Below, one piece after another: positions 1-11,466 of a DNA stretch of 64,000 nt (positions are counted from its first letter, which is position 1; each line of letters starts with the position of its first letter). The notes under the pieces are model-generated. The model had not been told where the DNA came from. It searched no databases and saw only the letters and a program-made list of their open reading frames with translations. This DNA comes from Sorex araneus. Its lineage: Eukaryota; Chordata; Mammalia; Eulipotyphla; Soricidae. The stretch spans positions 47,036,509 to 47,100,508 of the forward strand of contig NC_073307.1 of the NCBI RefSeq assembly GCF_027595985.1, in the 5' to 3' direction. A program made the translations under genes and the position numbers.

Positions 1-394
1 CAGTGATACTACAGCAGATAGGGTACTTTTCTTGCATGCAGCCAATCTGGATTTGAAAACTGGCACCCGAGGTGGGGGGCGGGGGGAAGAGATTTACTCT
101 GAAGGGAAATTTCTACTACAGACAGCTATGTTCTTAATTCTCAGACCTTTGAACTCAGACTGGACTTAACCTCTGGTTCCAATGGTTCTTGGATCCTAAT
201 GCTTGATAAAACTATACTGCTGGGCTGACAACAAAAACAGTAACAGCACCCCCCCTTCACTTCTGGTTTTCCTGGGCCTCTAGCATACAAACTGATGACT
301 GTGAAATACTCAGCTTCTATACCAGAAAACCAATGTCTCATAACAGTATTTTTCTAACCAAAACCTATTATTGTTGCTTTGCTATAGAATCTTG

Positions 395-505
395 AGTACT
401 GGAGAGGTTAAGTCCAATGGGTTGGGAGCTTGCCTTGCATGCTCAGACCCAGGAGCTGGGATTAAGCCATGAGCATTGTCAGGTGTGGTCCAAAAACCTT
501 AAATA
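395..505 (+). repeat. SOR-type SINE, diverged
   Basis: Recognisable landmarks are actggagaggtt, gcttgccttgcatgct and gagcattgtcaggtgtggtcc. The central body is shortened. Confidence 0.6.
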
Positions 506-544
506 AATACATAAACAAAATCTTGAATAATACAATAGGGGCAG

Positions 545-610
545 TGCTCCCAGTATGTAGTACAATGCCTTAAACATAGGAAATACTCGCTAACACTGCC
601 AAAATAAAAC
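545..610 (+). repeat. L2 3'-end fossil
   Basis: The text cagtatgtagtacaatgcct followed by catagg and a ctcgctaa motif resembles the conserved L2 tail (crude match to the usual 'agtgcctggcacatagtagg' region). Old and diverged. Confidence 0.4.
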
Positions 611-1100
611 AGTCAGATTTTAAGTTTAAACAGGCTGAGGAACTCTTGATTTGGCAACCGAAAAAAAAACAAAGAATACAAAATCACTCCCCACACTGAA
701 AGTATAGTAAATCAGAAAACAACTATTCTTTTCTGGTTAAAATAAGGCAAATAATTTTAAAGGTCTTAAAGTCTAATAGGCAAACGTCTTCCTATGCCAT
801 CTGCCTTCCCACCTTTGTCAGAATCTTCACAGAATCAGTGTGAAATACAGTACTATGCTCAATTTTATAGCTCTCAAGACCTAGAAACCTGCCAATATCA
901 TCATCTACTTTTTTTGGTTCTCCTTTTCAAGGGTATAAAGAACCTGGTTTTTAGCATAGTTCTGCTAAATTCTTAAAACCTAGCTCAAATTTTCTATTTA
1001 GTTTGTGCTACAGTTTCCTGCTCCAAATATTTCCTCCCCCTGCCCTTTGGTCTATATAAGCCACTTTAGGACAACATTTAAAATATATAAAATAACAAGT

Positions 1101-1139
1101 GGTCAGTCAACTCAGCTGGTCGCAGCGTGGTGCTGATAA
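1101..1139 (+). pseudogene. tRNA-Ile 5'-half pseudogene
   Basis: The segment from ggtcag to tgctgataa follows the first 39 nt of cytosolic tRNA-Ile: acceptor 5' strand, D arm (ctcagctggt) and anticodon arm through CT-GAT-AA. Similarity stops right at the anticodon loop. There is no T arm and no A-rich tail, so it is not a functional gene. Confidence 0.6.
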
Positions 1140-1667
1140 AGTGTTATTATGAAGAAATCTAACTACAAGGAAACTAATCTACCATGAAATACTTGAAAAC
1201 TCAACCATATGAGCCCAAGAGACCACTTAAAAAGCTAGAGCACATGCTTTGCAAGCAAGTGCCCTACCTGCTGTATTATCTCTCCAGCCCTGGAATTTGG
1301 TCTTTTTTCCACCTTACTATTAATTGGAAAAGTGAAGAGCAATCTTTGAAGATGACAGTGATAAAGCACATTTGTCTTAGATAAAGGGACATTTAAACAG
1401 GTTTTTTAAAGCCAAAGGGCAGAGAATAGAGATTGATTTTTTTAAAAAAGTTACAACATAATTCAAGGATCTTAGAAGTAATATCAAATCTTTCCTAATA
1501 AGCAGCAAGTAGCTTATTAGGAAAGAAATACAGAAACAAATCACTAGAGGAACTTTAGTGGTTATCTAGTTCTAGCAAGGTACATGCTGACTGCTAATGG
1601 GTTAAGCTTTTTGGGGGGGAGGAGGAGTGAAGGAGACAGAGGGATGATGAGACTATTTAGACTGAAT

Positions 1668-1795
1668 CAAGGGGCTGAGGAGATAGCTCAAAGAACTAGC
1701 CTGCATGCTTTGCATGCATAAAGTCTGGATTTAAAGCCCAGGCGTGAATTTCAGCACTACATATATATCCCTCCCAAGGTATGGCACAAAACCCA
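1668..1795 (+). repeat. SOR-type SINE, diverged
   Basis: ggggctgaggagatagctca begins a diverged head and the copy ends near ggcacaaaaccc. The flanking 1820-1860 segment is AT-rich. Confidence 0.6.
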
Positions 1796-2244
1796 AACAA
1801 ACCATTACGAGGAAGGTTGTACAACTCCATATATATAGAGTTTATATATATATATAAAACAAAAGCAACAATGAAACAAACACAAAACAAAGTGGAAGAA
1901 ACACTGTACTTAGAAAAGATAAAAGAAAAGATTTGTTAACAAGTTAGCAACTGAGCTAAACTTTGGAAGATGCCTGGATTATTTTATAGCTTCCTAAAAA
2001 TTCACTTGGTTCTGACAGCTACTGCAGTTTCATGGTGCCATTTCTCTGCAATGAAACTGCAGTCATTCTCCCACAACAGACCCTAAACAATTTATACACA
2101 TAAAGAACCCCAAAATCTGGCCTATGATTATCCTTAATTTTATATACTTATTTCCCCTCATCGAGTGCTCTCAGACTTTACACTGCTCTATTCTACCCAG
2201 ACTTTAAAACCTTTAAGTCTCATTTTGTGCGCTCGCACCCCTGC

Positions 2245-2370
2245 CCCTCCCTTTTGGGTCACATCTGGAGGTGCTCAGGGACTACTTTTGGCTCTGCACT
2301 TACGAGCTGGAGGACTATTGGGATGCGGGGTTAGCTCAGCAAGCCTGACCCACTGTACCACTGCTCTGGC
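2245..2370 (-). repeat. SOR-type SINE, interrupted at its 5' end
   Basis: Antisense body (ttttgggtcacatctggagg ... cactgctctgg). The head ends directly at the left target-site duplication of the next element at 2383. Confidence 0.7.
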
Positions 2371-2382
2371 ATTCTTGTATTA

Positions 2383-2627
2383 GTCACTGTCATCCCGTTG
2401 CTCATTGATTTGTCTGAGCGGGCACCAGTAACGTCTCTCATTGAGAGACTTATTGTTACTGTTTTTGGCATATCCAATACGCACGGGTAGCTTGCCAGGC
2501 TCTGCCGTGCGGGCTCCATACTCTCGGTAGCTTGCCGGGCTCTCTCAGCCAGAGGGGCGGAGGAATTGAACTTGGGTCGGCCAAGTGAAAGGCGAAAGCC
2601 CAACCATTGTGCTATCGCTCCAGCCCT
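2383..2627 (-). repeat. Chimeric long-body SINE with SOR head
   Basis: On the minus strand: SOR head ending in the B-box region, then the long body (segments gcaagctacc, cggagagcc-like, acagtaacaataa, gttactggtgcccgctcaga) and a single tail unit acagtgac. It is flanked by the perfect 12-bp duplication attcttgtatta at 2371-2382 and 2628-2639, so head and body inserted as one unit. Confidence 0.88.
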
Positions 2628-3281
2628 ATTCTTGTATTAACTCCCAAATATAACTTAAAAAGCCTATTATATGATTCTCCGCTTGTTTTGCTAATTCTAA
2701 ATTCACACTAAGGGATTCAATCCTAAATTTTTTTTAAGCCATCACTTTATGCTCATCTTGTTCTGATTTAACTCTAGTTCTAATTTCTGGGTCAAAGAAA
2801 CTTTATCTATAAGCAAGAACAGCAAAGTCTGGACTAGAACCTGTATTTCTAACTGCCTATCCAGTATTCTTTGTATTATACATACTTCACAATTTGCCAG
2901 TTTTCTATTCTTTAATCCTACTTCTAGTTTACTGGGTAACTTTTTAACAGTCTAAGAACTGGAGAGCTTATTTTTATAGGAGCATAGCACAGTGTTCTTC
3001 ATTACTATTTCAAGTTTACACATCTTATCTTGCCTTTTCATTTCCCCATTCTCAGATTTTATGCAGTATTTCAAGCTCAGACCTCTATTACTTTGACTGC
3101 TTGCTCTTTCAAGGTCCTGTTCTTTCTGGAGTGTTTGAGGTCCACCCCCACCTTTCCCATGCCCCTCCCCCACCATCTAAGTTTTGGTCAATAAAAATGT
3201 TTTATAAAAATAAATAAAATTCCCAAGGACTGGAGAGACAGTTCAAAAGAATAGAATATGTTCAGATTAAACTTTTGTTGT

Positions 3282-3395
3282 TAGGCCACACTCTGTGGTG
3301 TTCAAGGGATCACAAGGGGGACACAGATCAAACATACGTCCGCTGCGTGCAAGGAAAGCATCCTACCCACTGTCCTTTACCTCTCTGGCCCCAAA
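3282..3395 (-). repeat. SOR-type SINE, diverged
   Basis: Antisense: aggccacactctgtggtgtt ... gcgtgcaaggaaagcatcc ... ctctctggcccc. A further, weaker copy follows at about 3425-3540. Confidence 0.6.
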
Positions 3396-3862
3396 CGTTC
3401 TTTCCCCCCAGTTTTAGATTGTCTGTATCCCACAGCTTAGGGGCTACTCCTACATGGTGCACAGGGGTCCACACAGAGTTGGGACTCAAGTTCGGATCTC
3501 TCATATACAAAGCAAGTACATCAGTCCTTTAAGTCATTCTTTCTGTGTTAGTCAAACACTCCTAATATCTAACTATGAAGCCATACGGTGCCAATTATTT
3601 AAATATGAAAGTATTTCATAAACTGCAAAGTAAACAAATGTTAAGAATTGTGTCCAAAAATTACAAAACAGGAACACCAAAACAACAGCATTTTCTACAG
3701 TAGTCTTCTCAGCAAAATAGTGGCCATCACCTCTTTCTCCCCCAGGCCCCAAAGAACTTGACAATCTATCGAAACCTTAGTAGAGAATCTTTCCAAGTTA
3801 TGGTCCTGTAGTCTTCAGCAGAAATTACTTGGGAGGGGCACTTGTTAAAAACGCACACTGGG

Positions 3863-4037
3863 GGGCTGGAGCGATAGCACAGAGGGTAGGGCGTTTGCCT
3901 TGCATGCGGCCAACCCGGGTTCGATTCCCAGCATCCCATAAGGTCCCCCAAGCACCGCCTAGGCAGGATTCCTGAGTGCAGAGCCAGGAGTAACACCTGA
4001 GCATTGCCGGGTGTGACCCAAAAAGCAAAAAACAAAC
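3863..4037 (+). repeat. SOR SINE, full length
   Basis: This copy serves as reference for the family. It has a tRNA-derived head with B box ggttcgattcc at 3919-3929, a middle with gcatcccataaggtcccc, a body with gagtgcagagccaggagtaa, and an end at gggtgtgacccaaaaagcaa. The family is transcribed by RNA polymerase III from internal A and B boxes and copied by L1 (family knowledge). The tail runs into a C/CA-rich simple repeat, after which cacactggg repeats the left flank. Confidence 0.92.
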
Positions 4038-4496
4038 ACCCCCCCCCCACACACACACACACACTGGGCCAGCTGCTGCAGAACTGATCAAACAGAAATC
4101 TGGGAATAAGGCAGTAAACCTGCATTTTTTAACAAGCTCAATGGTAATTATTATGTGGGGTGTTAAGTGTGAGAGAAATTCTGGCTCAGCAGGATTCACA
4201 GGTAACTTTAAATGGAGTATCACCTAATCAATCAAGGAAATCTGTCTGGATGATTCAAGATACTATGAGTCAAAGTCAGTCTACTATCCCTTTGATAGCA
4301 AGGAAATTAACATCTAAATAATCTAAATGGAAGTTCCTTTGGAGCAGATACTAAAAAAGCAGATACTAAATAGGTCTACTGAAAGACCTGTTTCTATCTA
4401 CCTCTGTACCTATCTGTTGGCTGATTGAACAAGACCACTTGTCTTTTCTAGAGAAAATAAAAAGTACAAAGGTGTAAAGTACATTAAACTCATCTA

Positions 4497-4640
4497 GGGG
4501 CAGGAGAGAAAAAAGGAGTTGTGGTGCATGGCGGTCAACCTGGTTTTAATCCCTGAAACACATGGCCTCCTAAACATCAGCTGGTGAGACCATGGACATC
4601 CCGAGCACTGTATCCTTAGATCCTTGCATATACCAGAGTA
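4497..4640 (+). repeat. SOR-type SINE, diverged, followed by poly(A)
   Basis: ggggcaggagag ... aacctggttttaatccctg. A 20-nt A run lies at 4701-4722 after a purine-rich stretch. Confidence 0.5.
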
Positions 4641-4882
4641 GCTGGCCAAGAGGCCAGGAGGGACCCCCGATAAGGTTGAGAGGAGAGGGGGATAAAATGT
4701 AAAAAAAAAAAAAAAAAAAAAAATTAAGTTCACCAAGACATCCTCAAACATTCTGCAAAGTTTTCATTTAATGAAAGAGAAATTAATATTCTTATTCCTT
4801 CGGTAAAAGAAAGTAGTATTACAGAAGCTCTAAAGTGCCAACACTAGGTGAAATGTGAAACTTGGCATAAGAATAATTTCCA

Positions 4883-5046
4883 CGGGGGCTGTAGCACAGC
4901 AGGTAGGGCGTTTGCCTTGCAAGCGGCCGAACCTGGTTCGATTCCCAGCATCCCATATGGTCCCCCAAGCGCCGCCAGGAGTAATTCCTGAATGCAGAGC
5001 CAGGAGTAACCCCCGGTGCATAGCCGGGTGTGACTCAAAAAAAAAG
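4883..5046 (+). repeat. SOR SINE, young
   Basis: Nearly consensus copy with a short A tail. The duplication aataatttcca at 4872-4882 recurs as agtaatttcca at 5047-5057 (10 of 11). Confidence 0.9.
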
Positions 5047-5699
5047 AGTAATTTCCATAAAATGAGAAACCCACAACAACCTTATGTGAATAGAGTGAAC
5101 AACAAAGTAAAGGAATGGAAAAGGAACAAAAGAATAGTATGTTATATTAGGGTATAAAGCTGGGGGGGGGGTATGGATAGCTTAATGGTAGTGATTGCCT
5201 GACTTACAGATAGGACACCTTGAGTTTGAGTTCAATCCCAGGAACTGCCACCATTCATGATCCCTGTGGATCACAATGTGTGCAAGCAGGACAACCAAGT
5301 ATGTGACTATCCTCCTCCCTACTCCCCCATAACCAATTATCAATCCAAGGAGGAAAAATAATTTTAAGTATATATTCCATTCTGATTTCAAAAATATCAT
5401 TTCAGTTGTTACCAAGAATAATATATTGTTGTAATACAAGAGCTGGAAAACTGGCACATAAAACTTACTAAATTTTTTAACATTGCTGCCTTCTAACCAA
5501 TTTATGTCATACCTCATACTTCCCTTTTCCAAACAAGGCAGCCGAAGAATAGAACTACCTGGAATTATAGTTTCGAACTATAGTAAGCACAAACAATAGC
5601 TTCCAAATAAACTGAACTAAGAGAATCCTTTCAGAAGGTTAGCTGTAAGCCTCTCCACTGTACACTTAATGAACGCAGAAATTAAACATACGCTGTATT

Positions 5700-5985
5700 A
5701 AACATACTAAGTATGCATTCTTTAGTCAGTGTCACCATCTTAACCTTGCCGTTCCATCCAAGTTGCAGCAAACTGCATGATCTCATCCTTCCTTATGGCT
5801 GCATAGTATTCCATTGTGTATATATACCACAACTCTTTTATCCACTCTTGTCATTGGTCATTTTAGTTGTTTCCATACCCTGCTATTGCACCAAGCACAG
5901 CAACGGGCAGAGATGTGCACTTATCTTTTTAAATGAGTTTTGCGTTTGGGGATAAATGCCAAGGAGAGAACTGCTGGGTCATATT
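5700..5985 (-). repeat. L1 ORF2 3'-end fragment
   Basis: Antisense of the familiar L1 terminal coding region: ccttatggctgcatagtatt, ccattgtgtatatataccac, cttttatccactc, and ctgctgggtcatatt. 5'-truncated and without an intact frame. Confidence 0.8.
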
Positions 5986-6034
5986 AGAGCTCTAGTCTTA
6001 TTTTTTTGAAAAATATAAATGGAGAATAATTTGT

Positions 6035-6180
6035 GGGCTGGGGAGACAGTACAGAGGGCAGGGCAGTTGGTTTGCACACAATGAACCCAGGTTTAATCCC
6101 TGGCACCAAGACATAGTCTCCTAAACCACAACAAGAGTAATTTCTAAGAACCAGGAGTAAAGCCCAAGCCGTATGTGAGA
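6035..6180 (+). repeat. SOR-type SINE
   Basis: First of a run of five plus-strand copies between 6.0 and 7.2 kb. Head gggctggggagacagtacag, B-box region aggtttaatccctgg. A remnant at 6213-6345 follows it. Confidence 0.75.
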
Positions 6181-6371
6181 GAAAGACAGAGAGAGCCAGG
6201 AGGAGCATTCAATGGGCTGCAAACATGGCTCAAACATGCTGAGGGTACTGATCCCTGGAACATGGTCCTCTAGCACAGCTAGAAGCAAACCCTAAGTAGT
6301 GCCTGGGCACTGGCAGCTGTGGCACAAAACTCAAAAACAAAAGTAAAAGAACATTTTAAAAAGCAGTTTCA

Positions 6372-6510
6372 GGGGCTGGCAAGATACTATACTAAGGTGG
6401 TTGTCTTGCAGGCAGCTGACCCAATGACCCAAGTTTGATCCCCAGTGATTTCTGAGTGCAGAACTAGGAGTAACCGGTAGTAGGCACTGCCACACATAGC
6501 TCCCAAACAA
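6372..6510 (+). repeat. SOR-type SINE, internally shortened
   Basis: ggggctggcaagatactata ... aagtttgatccccag is joined directly to tgatttctgagtgcagaact, so the gcatcccatatggtcc segment is missing. Confidence 0.7.
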
Positions 6511-6527
6511 AACAGAAAAGCAGCTTC

Positions 6528-6695
6528 AGGACTAGAAACAGTTTAGCAGAGGCAGAGCACTTGCTTTGTATGCAGCAAACCTGGGTTCAACACCCCCAGC
6601 ACTCCATATGGTACTGAGTCATGCCAGGAGTGATCCCTGAGCACAGAACCAGGAGTATACCCTGAGCACTGCCTGGTTTGGACCAACATCGCCCT
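6528..6695 (+). repeat. SOR-type SINE
   Basis: ggactagaaacagtttagca through cctgagcactgcctggtttgg. All blocks are present, diverged. Confidence 0.75.
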
Positions 6696-7034
6696 GCCTG
6701 TACTAAAAGGGGCAGTTTTCTCAAATATGAATCTTTCATCTTTCTTTTATGTACCAGCCAGCACCATAATAAAAAATGTAGAAGATACTTCCATTAATAA
6801 ACAGGATACGCCTCATGGAGTCTATAGAGTGCTTTCTTTAAAAATATAAGAGATATAATAAAATGGTTTCACATATTGTTTTTAGGTACTTTTCGGAAAT
6901 CCAAGTATACGTACCCTTTCCAGAACCTTTATTTCCGGGTATAGAATTCTCCAACTTAGCTTCCCAATTCACAGGAAGTAGTAAATAAGCTGAAAAACAG
7001 TCTCAGCAAGTTGCAGTTCAAGAAGATGGTCGTT

Positions 7035-7212
7035 GGGGCCCGAGCAGTAGTACAGTGGGCAGGGGGTTTGCCTTGCACGTGGCCAACCTGGGTTCAATTC
7101 CCAGCATCCCACATGGTCCCTCGAGCACTGCCAGGAGTAATTCCTGAATGCAGAACTAAGAGTGACCCTTAAGCACTACCAGGTGTGGCCCCCAAACAAA
7201 ACAAACAGAAAA
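7035..7212 (+). repeat. SOR SINE
   Basis: ggggcccgagcagtagtaca to ggtgtggcccccaaac with an A-rich tail. The flanks share aagatggt(c/t)gt at 7024-7033 and 7214-7224. Confidence 0.85.
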
Positions 7213-7472
7213 AAAGATGGTTGTGAGGAGAGAAGCAACAAAAAAGCAGGGTACATTGGTTTTTGAAATTTGTTGCACATTAAAATCACCAAGAGGAGTT
7301 TTAGAATGCATGTGTCACTATTTTTAAACAAGCTCCATTTGAGTTCAACATGGAGCTAGGTATGAACAAACTCATGTAGTTAATAAAGGCAGCAACACCT
7401 ATGCAGGTAACACATTAGCTGTGTGCTGTTAAGCAGAAATCTAGTTTTCTGTTTATAGACCTTTTTCTTTGT

Positions 7473-7605
7473 TTATGGGCCATAACCAGCAATGCTCAGT
7501 GGTTACTCCTGGCTCTGAACTCAGGGACTCATAGGATGTCGGGGATTGAACCCATGTCAGCTATCTGCAAATCAAGTGCCAACCTGCTGAACTATCTTTC
7601 CAGCC
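7473..7605 (-). repeat. SOR-type SINE
   Basis: Antisense copy, shortened in the middle: gggccataaccagcaatgct ... gctgaactatctttccagcc. Confidence 0.75.
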
Positions 7606-7609
7606 TCTA

Positions 7610-8585
7610 AGACTTCCCATTAGTTTCTTACTAACCACTGACAAATGAGAAATCTTACTAAATGATTCTTTAGGTTCCACTTAAATATACTCTGAAACAA
7701 ATATCTAGCTTTAGTAAAATTAATGAAATAATGATTCACATGCATTTATCCCAAACTGAAATAAAAATGAGTCAGTTCCAGAAGTTTCTAGGAATGTCAA
7801 ATGGGAACTAAGAACCAGAAGCTTCTTTCAGTTTCTTTGTAAACAGCCAAATATCACAAAGGGAAGGAAGCCAACTATGACCAAGCATCAAACGAAAAGT
7901 TTTAGGGTATGGATGCAGGTACAATGCAACCTTTACATGAAGGATGAAGGTGAAAATGGCTCACAAAGAACTAGGAGTTAGGAGATTCCAGTCAATCTTC
8001 TGGCTTGATGAGACACTTGCCATACATCCAGGTTTCATTCAGCTCAAAACGTTAAACGTCGTTATTACTCCATAACTGGAAATCCATTAAGCCAATGTAA
8101 ACCAAATAAACATACTGGATTCAGTTACCCAAGACAAAAATTCACCTTTTGGTGCACACAATGATTTGCAATATATCTTTCTGATACAAGCATATTCAAA
8201 GCAGATGTCTGTTATCATTGTTCTCTGCTAACAGTATTAGGACTTATTAACAGGTCTAGTATATACTCAGTGCCAAAAAAGCTAAGACTAAGGATCAGCT
8301 ATCGGCACCTTGTTTTGTCTTCTAGAACACTTGACACTCAGTTGGTTGGGGAAGGGGAGTAGTAAAAACCATGCTGAAAATTCTCCTATGTCTACTATCA
8401 ACTTCATTAATTTACTTCCTTCTAAATAATTAATAGTTTAACTGATGAAGCATTTTCTTAAAAGTTCTATATGATGTCTCAATACGAAAGTAAAATCTAA
8501 TCATATCAAATCGTGACAAAAAGCTTTTTAGCTATCATCTGAACGCAAGTAAAAATTTCAGGGCTAAAAGTTTTGAGATTAAACT
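7610..8585. other. Repeat-poor intronic stretch
   Basis: AT-rich unique-looking sequence with no SINE, no coding potential I can recognise and no clear regulatory cluster. Confidence 0.6.
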
Positions 8586-8599
8586 AGACATTGACTTTT

Positions 8600-8769
8600 T
8601 TTTTTTCTTTTTGGGTCACACCCGGCGATGCACAGGGGTTACTCCCAGCTCATGCATTCAGGAATTACTCCTGGTGGTGCTCAAGGGACCATATGGGATG
8701 CTGGGAATCAAACCCAGGTCAGCTGCATGCAAGGCAAACGCCCTACCTGCTGTGCTATTGCTCTAGCCC
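8600..8769 (-). repeat. SOR SINE, full length
   Basis: Antisense copy with poly(T) on its left. Duplication gacattgactttt (8587-8599) versus gacaatgactttt (8770-8782), 12 of 13. Confidence 0.9.
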
Positions 8770-8927
8770 GACAATGACTTTTAAGACTGTGATCCTCTTC
8801 AAGCAAAACTATCCCAAAGCTCAGCGTGCAAAACTTTTTCAGTGGAAAAGCAGAAATCTCTAATGCAAATCACTTTTTGTCCAGCACATTCTTTTCCCAT
8901 TCCAATAAATCACAAAATCACTTAGTA

Positions 8928-9035
8928 AAAATCCTTATTCCACAGATAAGAAAACTGATAAGATAGGCTTGGAGTTTAAAGGGATTAACCCAAGATCACT
9001 GGGTCAATATCATATGGCAGGTCTTGTGCTTTATT
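8928..9035 (+). repeat. MIR fossil
   Basis: ccttattccacagataagaa ... aagatcactgggtcaatatc ... ggcaggtc follows the conserved MIR core (tattccacagatgaggaaac and so on). Confidence 0.75.
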
Positions 9036-10839
9036 TTGTCATTTAAAAAAACTGCTTCTTAGAACAGGTTAGTTAATTCAGAGTAGCACAAATAGAAGGA
9101 GAGCTATAACAAATAATTATAAATGAGTTCTCACTCAGAGTTCAATTCACAAGGTCCAAGGATTTTCTTATTTTAAAAAACCAGGAGACTGAAGGCCATC
9201 CTTTCATTGTTACTCTATGCTGGATACCCTGCTTTTACTCAGTAACAGCTCCCTTACAGTAAGAGTCTGATTAGGCAGGTTTGCTTTGTAAGCCAGGTAA
9301 TTTTCATTCCTTTCTTTAGGATACCCCCCAAAATAATACGTAAGTACAAATCCAGCAAAATATAGATTTAAAATAGTACGAACACTCGTGAAAGGAAGAA
9401 AAGAAGTAAACTGCCTATTTAATCAAGCTAAAAATCTTTATTTGCCAACTGAATATTGGGTGTACACTTCATACAGATGATGTAGAAACAAATAAGTGAA
9501 TAACAAACTAAGGGGAAAGGAATTGTGACCACTCAAATAAAGAAAGCTTACATGTCATCTGCTTATCTGGATTCAGTGAGAAAACATCTGCTCACACTAT
9601 GATCTAAAACCAATGGACCACCTTTTCCCTATGAACCTGAGTGCTATCACTCCTAAAACAAATTTACTCTTCCCACACCCTCATCCTGTAACTAGTTCTA
9701 CTTTAGAGACTCCTCCCAGAAGCTACCCTTTATTACTGGCTGCCCTCCCCACCCTCCACAACCAGTTCACCAAGCTTCCAAAAAGCAAGATCCTGAAAAT
9801 CCAACTCCTCTTCCAGGAAGCCTCTAACCTCAAAGCAAGGTTAATCTCTTTAGGCCCACTCACAGTTCAGAACCACTAAATTTTTTGCACTTACCTACTA
9901 TTTTGCCCAGAAGTTAAGTTCATTGTAGTGCTATTCATTATACTCCCCCATTGCCCTGATCAATCTATATCAGTGTTGTCCTTAAATGCTACCAGACAAA
10001 AAGGGCATATTTAACTTAGGTTTGGCACTGAAAATGCCAGACACATATGCTTTCTGAAAACAATTTCAAATAGATAAAATTCAACCTATGAATTCGTGAA
10101 ATCTACAAAATCTCCCAACAGAGCTGAATCTCACAAACATGTCCAGAGAAGTCAGATGCGAATACACTTATCTGAAATTCTAGGAAACACTTCACAGAAG
10201 AAAAAAAAAAAAATCAGAGGAAACCAGAATGGAGAGATGGAGACAAAGGGAAAGAAAAAGAGTTATATGTTTTTTAGGCTTATGCAATTGACATTTTTTA
10301 TTCTGAGAAGAAAAAAAGCTAGATATTTTATAACCAAGATCTTTATTTTTCTACAGTAACAAATTTATATGTCAACAATTTGGATGAGTTGGTTGTTTTT
10401 AAAGAGAGATGGGATAATCTACCTTTGTCTCATTGGGATAAACTTGAAATTTTCTTCATTGGCTTACAACTAATAGAAAACTCTATCGTTCAATTTTTTT
10501 CCTAAGGATTGGTTTTTAAAACATCAGAATGATGTATGTATTCCAGAAGTAAGATCTGAAAATTAGAAACCACAGTAGAAAAAGAAGCTAAGAATCTTTC
10601 CATTTAATCCTCAACTATAACCTTTTCAAATCAGGTATTTTTGAGAAACTGATGAAAAATGGTCGTTCCAACCTACTTGAGCCTCGCTTCTTCTAAGAAA
10701 CCAATTCATCTCCACGTTAAACTGCGCTCTAGCCATCACCCAGCGAACCTATCTGGTCATCCCCCTTCCTGTCCCTAACCATCACCGGTCGCATCTGCCA
10801 ATGAGCCGTCTTCAAAGGGCCGCTCAACAGGTTAGCTGC
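9036..10839. other. Repeat-poor 3' flank of the CSNK1A1 island (intron 2)
   Basis: About 1.8 kb with no SOR SINE or L1 that I can see, in a window that otherwise has one about every 600 bp. AT-rich until 10.65 kb, then GC climbs into the island. Absence of young insertions near a promoter suggests constraint. Confidence 0.6.
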
Positions 10840-11359
10840 GGTGACTCCTGCACAACTGACTCCGGCGCACCTCAGTGGCTGGTGCTCCCCGAGCCACCTT
10901 CGCTACTGGCCACAGAGCACTCGGCGGGCTGAGCCGCGGCCACACGACCGGCGGCGACGGCACGAGCGTCCTTGGGGCGGCCCTAAGGACCCCTCAGGGA
11001 CTCCCCGCTCCGGCTGCGGGAGGACCCCCCCCCCCGCCCCGCCCCGCGCCGCGGCCTGCCGCGGGCAGCCTCCAGGCGGGCCCTTGGGCGGCGCGAGCCC
11101 CGGCGCCGCGCTCGCGGGCTGGCCCGGGCGGCCCGGCGGGCACCCGGCGGGGCGAGGGCAGGCACCCGCGGTTGAGTCACGTCGCTCCGCCATTTTCTAA
11201 GCGGAGGAGGAAGACATGTTGGAACAAAACACAACAAAAGAGCAGCCATTTCCCGAGCCGGCTCCGCGAGCACCGGCTCGGGCCGCGCGGGGGTCAGGCG
11301 CGCCGGCGGGGCGGCGGGGCGGCGGGGCGCGGGCGGCCGGCGGGAGGGCCGGCGCTTAC

Positions 11360-11466
11360 CGTATGTGCGGGATGCCGACCCCGCCTTGCAGGATCTTGTA
11401 GAGCTTGCTCTCGTACAGCAGCTGCGGGTGCCGGGCCTTCTGCGACTCGAGCTTCACGGCCACTTC
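11360..11466 (-). CDS. CSNK1A1: CSNK1A1 coding exon 2 (VAVK lysine of the kinase N-lobe)
   Basis: The minus strand shows acceptor ggcag, then codons for [20 protein letters not shown] and [15 protein letters not shown] plus CG of an Arg codon, then gtaagc as donor. The length is 107 nt (35 codons plus 2), so the following intron is phase 2. VAVK carries the ATP-anchoring lysine of beta-strand 3 and the [12 protein letters not shown] segment is helix C of the CK1 fold (family knowledge). It joins exon 1 in frame, giving NGE-EVAVK. Synonymous sites are strongly GC-rich because the exon lies in the promoter CpG island. Catalytic-loop and activation-segment exons are not in this window. Confidence 0.97.

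Larger units (their letters stand above)
1..11359 (-). other. CSNK1A1: CSNK1A1 intron 2 (partial, runs off the window)
   Basis: From the phase-2 donor of exon 2 to the left edge I find no sequence encoding the expected next residues (WYGQEKDYNV and onward), so the intron is at least 11.36 kb. It holds about 15 SOR SINEs, an L1 3' piece, MIR and L2 fossils and a tRNA-Ile fragment, listed separately. A distant degenerate exon missed by eye cannot be excluded. Confidence 0.8.

Noticed and set aside
3863..4037. tRNA gene (good B box ggttcgattcc)
   Set aside because: The tRNA-like head cannot form a cloverleaf and is followed by the standard SINE body, as in about a hundred other copies.
1..11359. 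Search for CSNK1A1 exon 3 (WYGQEKDYNV ... DLLGPSLEDL region)
   Set aside because: No segment on the minus strand reads these residues with splice sites. The exon is presumably beyond the left edge.
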